This document shows positions 1 through 10,114 of a stretch of 29,492 nucleotides of DNA, in pieces. A model generated the notes under the pieces. That model did no database searches, was not told the origin of the DNA, and worked only from the letters and a program-made list of their open reading frames with translations. A program made the translations under genes and the position numbers. Position 1 is the stretch's first letter. Each line of letters begins with the position of its first letter. The DNA lies in assembly GCA_000697335.1 (NCBI GenBank), contig JNEM01009849.1:1-29492 (forward strand), in the 5' to 3' direction. This DNA is from Conidiobolus incongruus B7586. Taxonomy: Eukaryota > Entomophthoromycota > Entomophthoromycetes > Entomophthorales > Conidiobolaceae.

Positions 1-1
1 G

Positions 2-721
2 AATGCTTTCTCCACAATCTACCAGCCCAGTAAGAAGAATACGCGGAACACTGCCAAGGATGAAAAGCATTATATTGGCTATGTCCAAAAAGATGCCAAT
101 ACCGAAAAGGGATACTCTCTCTCCAGTGGAACTTCTTTTGCCGAACAAACTCAGCATGCCTTCGTTGACTTTAAATCTGATGACAAAGATGTACTCAACC
201 AGAATTTACGTAACCAGTTAAGATGGGATTCTAAGAAGAAGAAATTTATCAGAGGTACAGGCATTGGTAGTGACAACAAAAAGTTAATTACAACTGAATC
301 TGGTGCTAAATTACCTGCCTCATTCAAGAGTGGCAAATATCAAGAATGGCAACAAAAGACTCGCACCAAGATGCCACGCGTCGGTGAAGCTGAACTTGAA
401 GGTGGAGCTGAAACTTTGGAAGCAATACGTCAAAAGCGTAAATTCAAACATCATTCTAACGCTCAAGAGAAGGCTGAAGGTTCTAGCAAGAAGCGTAGTA
501 AGAGTGAATTGAAGTCAGTTGACCAAATCGTCAAGGAGCGCAAGTTGAAGGAGAAGAGAAGAGAAAAGACAGGTCGTCACAAGGGTAGTAAATACGTCAC
601 TCAGGATCAAGGCAAAGGCAAAGGTAAGCAAGCTAACGGTTCCAAGACTTTTGGCAAGGGTAAACCCAGCATTAAAGGTAAAAGCCAGGGCAAGTTTAAG
701 GGGAAAGCTAAGAGAAAGTAA
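2..721 (+). CDS. DBP10: ATP-dependent RNA helicase Dbp10/DDX54, C-terminal part (5' end outside window)
   Basis: This is the last 239 codons of a DEAD-box helicase of the Dbp10 (human DDX54) family, a nucleolar factor in 60S ribosomal subunit assembly. The helicase core lies upstream, outside the window. Residues about 24-60 of the fragment match the Dbp10 C-terminal domain (motifs YIGYVQKDANTEKGYSL and GTSFAEQ). Residues 73-130 carry the conserved block RWDSKKKKFIRG, then TESGAKLPASFKSGKYQEW and PRVGEAE. From about residue 145 the tail is Lys/Arg-rich with many GK dipeptides, ending in KGKAKRK, as is usual for nucleolar RNA-binding tails. The frame is open from base 2 to TAA at 719-721 with no intron. 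GC content is about 43%, far above the spacer downstream. The ATG at 371 is internal, not a start. The family call is from memory of the conserved motifs; only the missing N-terminus limits it. Confidence 0.93.
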   Translation, partial: NAFSTIYQPSKKNTRNTAKDEKHYIGYVQKDANTEKGYSLSSGTSFAEQTQHAFVDFKSDDKDVLNQNLRNQLRWDSKKKKFIRGTGIGSDNKKLITTESGAKLPASFKSGKYQEWQQKTRTKMPRVGEAELEGGAETLEAIRQKRKFKHHSNAQEKAEGSSKKRSKSELKSVDQIVKERKLKEKRREKTGRHKGSKYVTQDQGKGKGKQANGSKTFGKGKPSIKGKSQGKFKGKAKRK

Positions 722-748
722 ATTATTTTGTATTTTTTTAAGATAGAA

Positions 749-754
749 AATAAA
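749..754 (+). promoter_or_regulatory. Poly(A) signal AATAAA for the helicase gene
   Basis: A canonical AATAAA starts 28 bases after the TAA stop, behind a T-rich stretch. Position and form fit a short 3' UTR for the Dbp10 gene. AATAAA is also common by chance in this AT-rich DNA, so the support is positional. Confidence 0.5.
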
Positions 755-1529
755 TATTTTTATATATTAAGAATTATTTTATAATATAATTTTTATTATT
801 TTAGAAAAATTCTTATATAATAAATCATTTCTTTTCTCTTACATCACATTCTAATATATAATTAATCAATATTTTTAAACCTTGATTAAATATAATCTAT
901 CATTTTAAAATGTATTTAATTTTCAAAAATTATATAAATTAAGTTATCTAGTTATTTTATTAATTAAAAATAACTGATGAATTCTCTGTATTATCAAAAT
1001 GAGATGGATTGAATTTGATAAATTTCATATAATAATATTTACCATAAAAATTAGTTTGATACATATTTGATCAATTACAAAATTATTTGTATTTTTATTA
1101 AGGCAAAAGTTTTAAAAATATAATTATTGAAAAAAAATTATATAATAAATTTGATATATATTATATTTTATTTAATTGTATAAAAAAATATATTGCATTG
1201 ATTCATTGAAATTTTATTCTTATTTTTTTATTAAAACTAATTAACAAATAAGCTTATTCTGAATCATTTTAAATTTAAAAAAAAATTTTTAAAATTAATC
1301 AGAAAATTAAAGAGATTATAAATTGATGGTAATATAAAATGTAATTGTTGAATTAGTATCATTACCTTTTGGACAAATTGATTGCAATGATCCAGGCTGA
1401 AATCAAATACTGATATTTACTTTGAGGAAAATGAACTTTATTAATATATTTAAATAATCTGAAATATTTTTAAATGAATTTTAAAAAAAAGTTAATAAAT
1501 TAGTTTTGAGTATTTTGGTAGATAAACTT
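755..1529. other. AT-rich spacer, no gene seen
   Basis: About 775 bases between the helicase 3' end and the tRNA gene. Base composition is close to 80% AT, stops are dense in all six frames, and I see no repeat or RNA gene. A slightly less AT-rich patch lies at about 1360-1410, without recognisable content. Confidence 0.7.
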
Positions 1530-1535
1530 AAAAAA
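1530..1535 (-). terminator. Pol III terminator of the tRNA-Ser gene
   Basis: A run of six A on the + strand is TTTTTT on the transcribed strand, 13 bases past the discriminator base of the tRNA. That is the usual form and distance of an RNA polymerase III terminator. Confidence 0.8.
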
Positions 1536-1548
1536 GTAGAGGTTCAAG

Positions 1549-1629
1549 CGACAAGAGCAGGATTTGAACCTACGCGGGAAATCCCATGTGCTTTCTAGGC
1601 ACACGCCTTAACCACTCGGCCATCTTGTC
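1549..1629 (-). tRNA. tRNA-Ser (anticodon AGA)
   Basis: Read on the - strand, this is an 81-nt cytosolic tRNA-Ser that would decode UCU (and UCC after A34-to-inosine editing). The acceptor stem GACAAGA pairs perfectly with TCTTGTC, followed by discriminator G. The D-arm has the A-box TGGCCGAGTGG and GGTTAAGGC. The anticodon stem TGTGC/GCACA encloses loop CTAGAAA with anticodon AGA. A long variable arm (GGGA-TTT-CCC), the mark of a class II tRNA, follows. The T-arm GTAGG/CCTGC (one G-T pair) holds the B-box GGTTCAAATCC. There is no intron, and CCA is not encoded, as expected in a eukaryote. The bases 3' of the gene end in a T6 terminator. All helices close, so I judge it functional. Confidence 0.97.
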
Positions 1630-2732
1630 TCTTTTTCGCAGTTTTGAATGTTTTTCACAGTCATAATTTCACTTGGTTTGTTCATTAAAAAACTTGAGTT
1701 ATCAAATTTCAACTTTTTTTAAAGTTTAATCAGACTAAATAAATCTATATTTGTAAATTTACCCATAATGATTTATTATCATATTTTATACTAATTAACT
1801 GTGAATTATGTACGATTTTCAATTAATAACATTATAAGACATTTATTTTAACATTTTTGGGTTATTTGCTAATTTGTTTAATATTCAATTCTTATTATAT
1901 CAAAAATCACACATATTGAGTAGAGTTTCTATATAACTTTATTAGTTATTACTATAATTGATTTGTGATAGTTCAATCAATATTCTTATACCTATTAATA
2001 TCTAATATTTAACCTAATTTATGATTCAAATAATTTTAAGTTCAGAATCTACTATTTTGATTAGTTAAAATACCAAATATATATTGTCTACTTAATACAC
2101 AATTAATAAAAATAATAATCAATACTTATAATTGATTGATTATTGAAGAATTGGCAATTTTAAACTGTGAAAGTGAATAATTAATACTATAAATATTCAA
2201 AATTTAAAATTATTCTCAATTAATAATAAATATACTATGCTTAAACTATGTTGATTTTTAATTGGTTTACGAGTTAGTTGAAATGCGTCAGTTTTTATAA
2301 TTCCAAATATTATTTAAAATCTAATCTTATAAAATTTGGAAATGCATAAAGTGACTGTGATAATATAATCGTGAAAAAAAGTAGAATATTTAATGAATAG
2401 CTTATATATTTAATCCTTAATCATTAATTTAATAATGCTGGTATGAATGTCTTAATCATGAAGTTTATATACATAATTGATTTATTATAACAAAATTTTG
2501 ATATTGATTTAATATTATAAAATGGAATTAGACAATAAAAAATCAAATGCCATAATTTATATTAATAAAAAATTGTATTAAATTGCATTCAATTTTAAAA
2601 TACAGTAGTTAAAATTAATTGAGATCACAGTTTAGAAACGAATGAAAATTAAAACAAAATTAAGTAATTGAAAATAAAGACTAATCAAGCGATATTCGAA
2701 TTTCAACCATTTAGACAAAAAAAGAAGATTTA
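1630..2732. other. AT-rich spacer, no gene seen
   Basis: About 1.1 kb beyond the tRNA gene, around 80% AT, with dense stops in every frame. No promoter, repeat or RNA gene could be supported. Confidence 0.65.
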
Positions 2733-2785
2733 TCCAGTTTATAAAAGCTATCATTGCCTCAAAAGCTAAAAACCTATAAACTGGA
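2733..2785. repeat. 11-bp perfect inverted repeat (hairpin-capable)
   Basis: TCCAGTTTATA at 2733-2743 and TATAAACTGGA at 2775-2785 are exact inverted copies around a 31-base loop, which itself holds two AGCT boxes. Perfect repeats of this length are expected by chance several times in a window this AT-rich, so its function is unproven. Confidence 0.5.
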
Positions 2786-3331
2786 AACAATCCATCTGTA
2801 TTGTGCCCAATATATCTTTTTAATTACAATTAATAAAAACTGTTTTGGTGTTTGAAAGATTAAATAAATTTCTTCCCAATTTAAACTAGACCGATAATTT
2901 ACTGAATTTGGAAAAAGTGAATTCAGATGATGACAGATATATTGAAATGGTAATATTCTCCATTTTCCTAACATAAAATGTTTTTATTAATCTTATGATT
3001 TTGAAATTTTTTTCCTGACTTTAGAATTTGGATTTGAATATTTTCGACGAGAATTCAAGTCATTGGACGAATCGGATGGAAATGATGGCATACCTAAAAT
3101 TCAATAGGACAGCAATATTAAAGAGTTAAAATTAGTAATGATGAATCCACCATTCTATGATATTTTATTCAAAATCCTAGGGGCAATCAATCCAAGGATA
3201 GTGATATTTTGCTCTCTACCTAGTCTAATTCCACCAGTGAAGATATTAGTAATCATGACCACCACCCTCTCATTCAAAATTTATCCGAAAACATGCCTAA
3301 TGAAGACAATGATAGAATGAATACTGATTAA
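2776..3331 (+). pseudogene. Coding-like relic rich in Asp/Asn/Ser, identity unknown
   Basis: I do not recognise a family. The stretch is less AT-rich than its surroundings (about 42% GC at 3181-3240 against about 20%). It reads on the + strand as pieces that look like protein rather than AT noise: LNLEKVNSDDDRYIEM at about 2901-2949, an acidic piece around DESDGNDG near 3068-3100, and a final piece with SNSTSEDISNHDHHP and NEDNDRMNTD ending at the TAA 3329-3331. The pieces fall in different frames and are cut by several stops. GTAATATT at 2950 and TTTAG ending at 3024 could bound a 75-base intron, but no good branch point is visible. The most likely reading is a dead gene or transposon ORF for an acidic low-complexity protein. 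A chance patch of better composition remains possible. Confidence 0.35.
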
Positions 3332-6300
3332 ATCAATCCAGTAATTTCAAACAAATTTACTTCAAATAGCTCAGTTTATCCTATAATCTAGAAAATAGAG
3401 ATATATGGATATATAATAAATCCGCCCAATACATATTAAAATAAACGAAATACCAGTTTTTAGTTATTAATATATGAAGAACAATATTTGTTAATTTTAG
3501 AAATTCACAAATTTTGTAAAATCTCAATTTTTGGTTATATTAATTTTCAATTGTTGAAGTATTAATGAATTAAATATGATATTTTTTTTCTTTGTTTATC
3601 ATTTTGGGTAAGAATTGTCACTATTTATCCCGAAATTTAGATTTTTAATTCAAATAAATTTCGGAATTATTTTTTAATATATCCAATATTTGAAATTTTA
3701 TTTGATTATAATTATTTCATAATATTATTGATATAATTGATTACTAAGTTCTGATTTTAATTTTAAATTGAATTGTTTTTATTAATTTTAAAGGCTATAT
3801 CTAATTTCATATCATGTGATAGCTCAATATAGAAATTCAATCCAATCACCACAAAATAATATAAATGTTAATCTTTGATAAAATTATATTAATCCAGAAT
3901 CTTTATGAATTTTCATCACTTAAAATTGTTAAATCTATTAATTCAATTATTAAATCAGAAAATTTTTATATCCCCAATTCTCTAGTTTCACTCTGCGGAA
4001 TTCATCAATTTTGGAGGTCTATTTTAAACTATGGTTTTTCTCATTAAATTAGGCTGATAATGATCAGTTTGGTAAGTTGGATAAATTAATTATCAATTGA
4101 TGTAAATATTTCATTAATTTTTTTTGGAAAATTTATTGTTAATAACCGAATAATTCTCAGTATATTTCCAATAGTCGTTAATACCTATGATTATCAGTTT
4201 TTTTCTATTTAAGAACTATTCTATAAATAAATTTTGTTAACTCTGGCTTGTTAACATGGTGATTTACAATAGATTTTAACATTATTTCCAGTGATATAAA
4301 CTATTAATGATAAATTGTATTATCACCATTGCGATTGATATAACTAATTACACTATAAAATTATAAAAAAAATCTCTAGCATATGATTATTAATAAACAT
4401 TGATTAGATATTAACCACAATATATAATTAAATCTAAAGTCTGGATTAAATTTACAAAAATTACTGAAAAAGATATCATCAATCAAGAAATGGATCAAGT
4501 ATGATCGAATTAAATAAATTCTATTCATTCAATTAATTGATTTTATAGGTATAGAAACTCTGCCTTTTTTGTATACTATACATCAATATAAAGTTAAATT
4601 GATATAATATTCATAAGTTAAAAAATAATTACTTAATCAATCCATAATAGCTTGTTAAATATCCATCTTGTAACATTCATGAGAATATTTATTATGGATT
4701 AGTTTGTAAAAATTGAATAGTTGTACATATTACATTCGTTCTTTTCGGCCCTCAATCTAATATATATTAGAATTACTTTTGATTGATTTCATAATGTGTA
4801 TTACAACATCTTTTTAGAATGAATTAGCGATATTCGGATATAAATTTAATTGAGTTATTTTATAAAATAAATATTTTACGCATTATAATTTTAAAAAATG
4901 ATTAAAGTAATATATTCCATTCCAAATAGGTAATTAAAATTATTATCTTTAACTAATCAATTTTGTTTACTATTTCCTAATTTGCTTTTATTGGTAAAAT
5001 CTTCAATTTATTAACCGAATTTTTATAAAATTTTAATCTTAAATGGAATATTAGAAAAAATGGATCGAAATTGTTGGTAATTTGTAATCCTACTATATCT
5101 ATCATTCCATAATCGTTTTGTCAATTGTCAAATCTTTAATAATATGTAAAGTAACTTATATTAATCAAATTATACCTTGAATCTGTGATGTTTTCTAATT
5201 ATAATCAATTTGATGCTTTTGTTCACCCTGATTTGTTATATTCTTATTTAGTTTATATATTATTAATACTGTCAATTAGAGATTATTTCCAAATTCATAT
5301 TAAAGTATATAATATTTATTTAAATAAAATTTTTTGATATAAGTGGATAATATTCAATATATGATTGCTATTGATTTGTAAGCTATTAACCAATTGAAAT
5401 AATTTTTATTTTACTTATATAGTAGGAATGTACAATATATACATTGACAATAAATAATAAGGAAGAAACACCATAAAAGATATTTCAATCGTTTTCTCAT
5501 TCGTGCTATTCCTATTAACTATACTAAATGCTTATGAACAAATTATACAATTCTATAGAAATTCTGACAAATTTTTGGCACTATTACCTATATAATCAAT
5601 GAAGACTTTTTTATTCAGTTATCAATTAAAAAATGTTGATATTATATTATTTTATTCAAGTCTCTTAGCTCTTATTGTAACATTGTTAACTTGATAATTT
5701 AGATAACTTGGATTGCATTGTACAAAATAATTATATACAATTTTATAATATTATAGATTTTAATTCATATTATATTATTGTTAGAATTTCCAAATTGAAA
5801 AATGGATTCGCCAATTCAACAGAACTAAAAGAATATTAATAACTAAAAATTATCTAATTCAATTTCATTCGATTTCTTTAAGTATTTTAAAAAAAAATTT
5901 AAAAAATATATTATTTTTACTAATCTTAAATATATAAGATAATTTTTATTATTTATTTCACTATAATTTCAATTTGAAATAGATCTAATCCTAAGAGTAT
6001 TTGATTTTCAGTAAAAATAGATTATTATCAAGTATTGCCGATAGTAACTGGATTGAATATTCAAATTACTTGATTCAATTAAAATCAATGATATTTGAAA
6101 ATATCCAAATTCAATATATTTGAAAATTATTTGCTTAATTTTATTCTCAATAATGAATTAACCTTAACCAATTTTTAATATTTGAATAAGATATTCTAAA
6201 ATTATTCAAAAATATTTTTCAAGAAAATACACCAGTCGGTAATACGTTTAATCTAAATTAGTATATAATTTACAATTCATGTATTTGTTAAGGAATAAAA

Positions 6301-6904
6301 TTTTTATTAAAATTAGGAAATTTTTAGGAGTTAATAACTCAAAGAATATCAGGGTATCAAATCACATCTAATTTGAAAATGATATTTTCAAATTCGATCA
6401 ATTTTGAATTGATTGAAGGATGATCTATTTGAATAATTTATTCATATTTTTTTTAAAAATATCCTTATAAAATGTGAATATAACATTAAATTTTTATATC
6501 AATATATTTTAATATTTTACATAACCCAAATATATTCAATTAATTATTAAATAAATTTAAATTCTGATTAAATACTATAATTTTTATGATATTAGATGTA
6601 CAAGTTAAAAAGTTTCAAATATTTTTCATGATAGATATTTAAAGATATAGAGTATTAATGACTCCAATTTTGATAAAATGTAGGTCATCCTATACATTAT
6701 AAAACTATATCTTAGTATTTCAACTGAAGTTATATTTTATTTTTATGATAATTTATATTAAGATATTAAATAATCAATAGTAAACTGGAATGATAATAAT
6801 TATTTAAAGTGATTATTATTTATATCATTTTATATTTAAAATTTTTCAACTTGAGCACCTAATATAAGTGAATACTATTAATAATTCTTGAGAACTAAAA
6901 AATA
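3332..6904. other. AT-rich gene desert, no gene seen
   Basis: About 3.6 kb of near-80% AT DNA. The longest open frame (3865-4047, 60 codons, +) is no longer than chance predicts here. The only structure noted is an 11-bp inverted repeat at 4639-4700. No RNA gene, intact element or promoter could be supported. Confidence 0.6.
4639..4700. repeat. 11-bp perfect inverted repeat
   Basis: AATCCATAATA at 4639-4649 and TATTATGGATT at 4690-4700 are exact inverted copies with a 40-base spacer. Chance alone can produce such a repeat in DNA this AT-rich. Confidence 0.4.
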
Positions 6905-7360
6905 ATCTAAACAACGGACTTCAGATTAATTAGCACATCCATATTGAAATAAATAGTATGGGGCATCTAGAATTATTGAAATTTGGCCAATCCTTTTTTC
7001 CTCAAAATGAATAAGAGTACCCAAGATCGGCATTATTTTATCAAGTTAACTTATCCACACCTCTAGAATGGTCTAATTGATCCCAGTTTCAGATTTAATT
7101 CCGACAATAATGCAAATAAGTAAAAATAATCAACAATTAAGCTACCAATTATAGAATGGGATCATCGCATTTATCTAAACTAAGAACACTATCCCATTTT
7201 CAATTCAATCAAGCATTCAAAAACAATAGGGTAGGGGTCATCAAGGTCAATAAGGTCACTTATATCCGAATCTATCAAAAATAAAATACCCATTGGGATA
7301 GTTTGCAAGCAAGATATTTTAGTTAAATGTTTTTTATCTCCTTAGCTCCACGCTGTACTC
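6905..7360 (-). pseudogene. Coding-like island on the minus strand, broken, unrecognised
   Basis: This roughly 450-base patch is visibly richer in G and C than the spacer (about 33% at 6961-7020). On the - strand it reads in two main pieces. One, at about 7350-7200, is open for about 50 codons and contains DSDISDLIDLDDPYPIVFE. The other, at about 7050-6920, contains LDKIMPILGTLIHFEEKR. Acidic, Pro-containing runs like these are not what AT noise normally gives. The pieces lie in different frames with stops between, so no intact protein is present. I cannot name a family: a dead host gene or a decayed transposon are both open. Open stretches of about 50 codons do occur by chance in DNA like this, so confidence is low. 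Confidence 0.27.
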
Positions 7361-7828
7361 CAATTTGCATATTTTAACCTTTAATCATGTTTACTTCATC
7401 TCCTCATTAAGTTAAAATCTTATATTTGATAGCAAATTCAATATACTATACCCTCTATTTGGTATACTCAATTTTATCATCCACCCTTTTCATCATTTTA
7501 ATAATTGTCATTGTTTTGATATAAAATTATCAATTAAACTAAAATCATTACCTTTTTTTTCAAATTTTACCTCTTAAATTTTATTTATAAGTAATTTTAT
7601 TAGGAAATTAATCATCATTAATTGAGTACTTAATTTGAATTATTTGATAAAACTTAATTGAAATTAAATCAAATATTTTTATTTTTCAAAAATCAATTAA
7701 TATTTGATTTTAATTATTAATATTATTTTTTTTTGGATAATTTTAAAAAAAATTTTTTTTTAGTTTGAATTTTTAAATTTTTATTAGGTATTTTTATAAT
7801 TGATAATTATTAAATCTTTCAATTAGAT

Positions 7829-7846
7829 TATATATATATATATATA
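7829..7846. repeat. (TA)9 microsatellite
   Basis: An uninterrupted TA dinucleotide run of 18 bases. Confidence 0.95.
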
Positions 7847-8733
7847 ATGTAAAAATTTGATTTGAATTCGAATTTAATATTGCAAATTGTCTTATTAAAG
7901 CTAATATTTAAATGATAAATTAGTCTCAATTTCGAATTTATCAGTAAATACTCTATAATTATTTTCTTTACAATACTATTAACTAACCCACACCGTATTA
8001 GAAGATAAGTTATTTTGATATATTTATTTTCATATATTTATACACTTGGTCGAATTCATAAGTATAATATGATTCAAAAAGTAAACTTAATTGAAAATAA
8101 TTATGTAACTTGAATATTTTTATTGTATTGTAAGTTTAACTGGTTATTTATAATATAAGAAATTATTTTCAAAGAAAGAACCAAATTATAACAGAATCAT
8201 TGATATTAATACCAATAGCTTAAAATTAATAAATTGAGTAATATACTATCCAATATTACTTTGATACCTAATTGATTTTAAATATAAAAATTGTCATTAT
8301 TTAATTTTTAAATTAATATAATTATCATCTCTCTGTCTAACACTAAAATTTTATTACTATTATATTATTAAATAATAAATTTAGTTTTTTCTTTATTATT
8401 TTTGTGTTGATATAATTTTTCTAATTATTAATTTGATATTGTTGAAATTCCTCGAAAAATTAATTGATTCAGATAATATTTAACACCAATATTATCCTTA
8501 GTGCTATAATCGGCTATATTTTGAAAATATTGATATTTTTATACTATATTATTATAAATTGACTTAATTATATTTAATTTATCTAAAAAATTTTATTTCA
8601 AAATTAATTTTATTAACATTTAAATAAAACTCTTCTTGATATTAAAATTTAACTGTATTAAATTCTGATTATGGAATTCAATCTTGAAATATCTAGACTA
8701 ATTTATGACATATTTGTTATATTAAGTAGTTTG

Positions 8734-8755
8734 ATATATATATATATATATATAT
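8734..8755. repeat. (AT)11 microsatellite
   Basis: An uninterrupted AT dinucleotide run of 22 bases, the longest pure dinucleotide tract I found in the window. Confidence 0.95.
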
Positions 8756-8914
8756 TTATAATAAATATTTACTAATAACATTCAACACATAAAAAGTATT
8801 ATATGTTTATACATGATAAAAGCTTTGAAACTTTTATCAGAAGAATAAATCAATAATTTTATAACCAAAATATTAATATTTTGAGATTATGATTGATAAA
8901 TAATATATAATACT

Positions 8915-8942
8915 AGTCTGTTTTTTAAACTTGTCCTATTAA
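8915..8942 (+). repeat. Left terminal inverted repeat of the MITE
   Basis: A 28-base arm, inverted partner of 9212-9239 with two mismatches (positions 15 and 24 of the arm). Confidence 0.87.
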
Positions 8943-9211
8943 GGAGGTAAAATTAAAAATATAAACTATTTTAGCAATTAATATAACACTTTGATTAGAT
9001 AATATTATCACTTGATTCAAATATAAATTAAAGTAATATAAATATCACATATAAACCATCATCGTTATAATGAATATTTTTGAATAAATCCAATTCGATG
9101 TATTTTTTATTTTTTTGGGAGGTGGTGAAATCTTAAATTGAGACCAATCGCATATATGACTGTCCATAGTATTAGAATAATGCTTTGATTAGTGATTTGA
9201 GTTTCACCATG

Positions 9212-9239
9212 TTAAAAGGACAAGGTTAAAAAACAGACT
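9212..9239 (-). repeat. Right terminal inverted repeat of the MITE
   Basis: A 28-base arm, inverted partner of 8915-8942 with two mismatches, ending in CAGACT on the + strand. Confidence 0.87.
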
Positions 9240-9241
9240 TG

Positions 9242-10008
9242 AATAATAAAAAGATCAGATTTTAAAAATATTTTATAATTTAAATTGATATTATAACTAA
9301 ATAATTATTTGTTTATATTAAATTATTATAACATATTAATATTCTGAATCGTTCGCAATCCTGAAACTTTCATATATTATTAATTTATTCAAATAATAAT
9401 AATAATAATAATATTTAATAATTATTGATTTAAAAATCTAATAATAAATTTATAAATAGATAATTTAATATATTAATTGAATTTAAAAGATATTTACTAA
9501 ATATTTTTGAGCAAAATTTTATAGATTTTATAATTTATTTTTTTAAAAATTATTTAAAAATATTTATGTGCCAGAAAAATTCTTACATTAACCAAACTAG
9601 AATAATGTAGTTAATATAAAACCATTTAAAAATGATTATATAATATAAAGGATTGAGCTCTATGAAGTTATAATGATATTTCTATTTAAACGATTCAAAC
9701 TTTTATTAATGAATAATATATTGGTTTTGAAAATAAACCTTAAACAGGTTTGCGGAATCGAATTCATTTAATTACCCCCAAATTCATACAAACTCAGTTT
9801 TAAAATCTGCCAGCCAACATTATCATTGATTATAACATTCGTTCCATTAAACTATTCAAAAAATACCCATATTATTATAATGATTAATTGATTTCAACCA
9901 ATTATCAATGCAAAATGAAAGAGTTTGAAAAAATTTCTAATATATACCTTATTAATTTGATTAAAATTCATTAAGTATTGGTTCCATGTAACAAAATTTA
10001 AATAATAC
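9242..10008. other. AT-rich spacer between the MITE and the GC-richer island
   Basis: About 770 bases, mostly near 80% AT, with an (AAT)7 tract at 9392-9412. A slightly GC-richer patch lies at about 9745-9850. No gene or RNA could be supported. Confidence 0.6.
9392..9412. repeat. (AAT)7 microsatellite
   Basis: Seven uninterrupted AAT units. Confidence 0.93.
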
Positions 10009-10009
10009 T

Positions 10010-10026
10010 GTCACTAACCGAGTGAC
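10010..10026. repeat. 6-bp stem-loop at the edge of the GC-richer island
   Basis: GTCACT (10010-10015) and AGTGAC (10021-10026) pair perfectly around the loop AACCG, exactly at the left boundary of the island. Confidence 0.6.
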
Positions 10027-10064
10027 TGACCACCATTATTAAGTTTTCACTTGTCCCTCGAATA

Positions 10065-10114
10065 AATGGCTATACTATCGAGCGAGTTCCCCTACTTAGT
10101 CCCGAATAGCCATT
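10065..10114. repeat. 9-bp perfect inverted repeat inside the GC-richer island
   Basis: AATGGCTAT (10065-10073) and ATAGCCATT (10106-10114) are exact inverted copies around a 32-base loop rich in C. It is less likely to be chance than the AT-only repeats, but its role is unknown. Confidence 0.6.

Larger units (their letters stand above)
7480..8912. other. AT-rich spacer with two AT dinucleotide tracts
   Basis: About 1.4 kb of near-80% AT DNA with no supportable gene. It holds (TA)9 at 7829-7846 and an alternating AT tract of 22 bases at 8734-8755. Confidence 0.65.
8913..9241. mobile_element. MITE: 329-bp non-autonomous DNA transposon with terminal inverted repeats
   Basis: The left end (8915-8942) and the reverse complement of the right end (9239-9212) match at 26 of 28 positions. 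Both begin AGTCTGTTTTTTAA and, after one differing base, continue CTTGTCCT and then, after a second difference, TTAA. Weaker similarity (GGT followed by A-rich bases) goes on about 10 bases inward. The shared ends may extend two bases out as C(T/A)AGTCTG. With those limits the flanks show AATA on both sides, a possible 4-bp target duplication, but the flanks are so AT-rich that this is not decisive. The interior has no open frame of note. It holds a GGGAGGTGGTGAAATC patch at about 9117-9132 and a short direct repeat, CTTTGATTAG, near both ends. Size, inverted ends and lack of coding capacity fit a MITE mobilised by a transposase encoded elsewhere. The superfamily cannot be assigned from the ends alone. 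Confidence 0.85.

Noticed and set aside
3-221. Out-of-frame 72-codon open frame at the window start (+)
   Set aside because: It is a shadow of the Dbp10 frame, which carries the conserved motifs.
2774-2974. 66-codon open frame (-)
   Set aside because: It overlaps the better-supported + strand relic. The antisense reading has no recognisable motif and is of chance length.
3865-4047. 60-codon open frame (+)
   Set aside because: At about 80% AT roughly one codon in ten is a stop, so about a dozen open frames of this size are expected by chance over the window (rough hand estimate). It has no motif, promoter or composition change.
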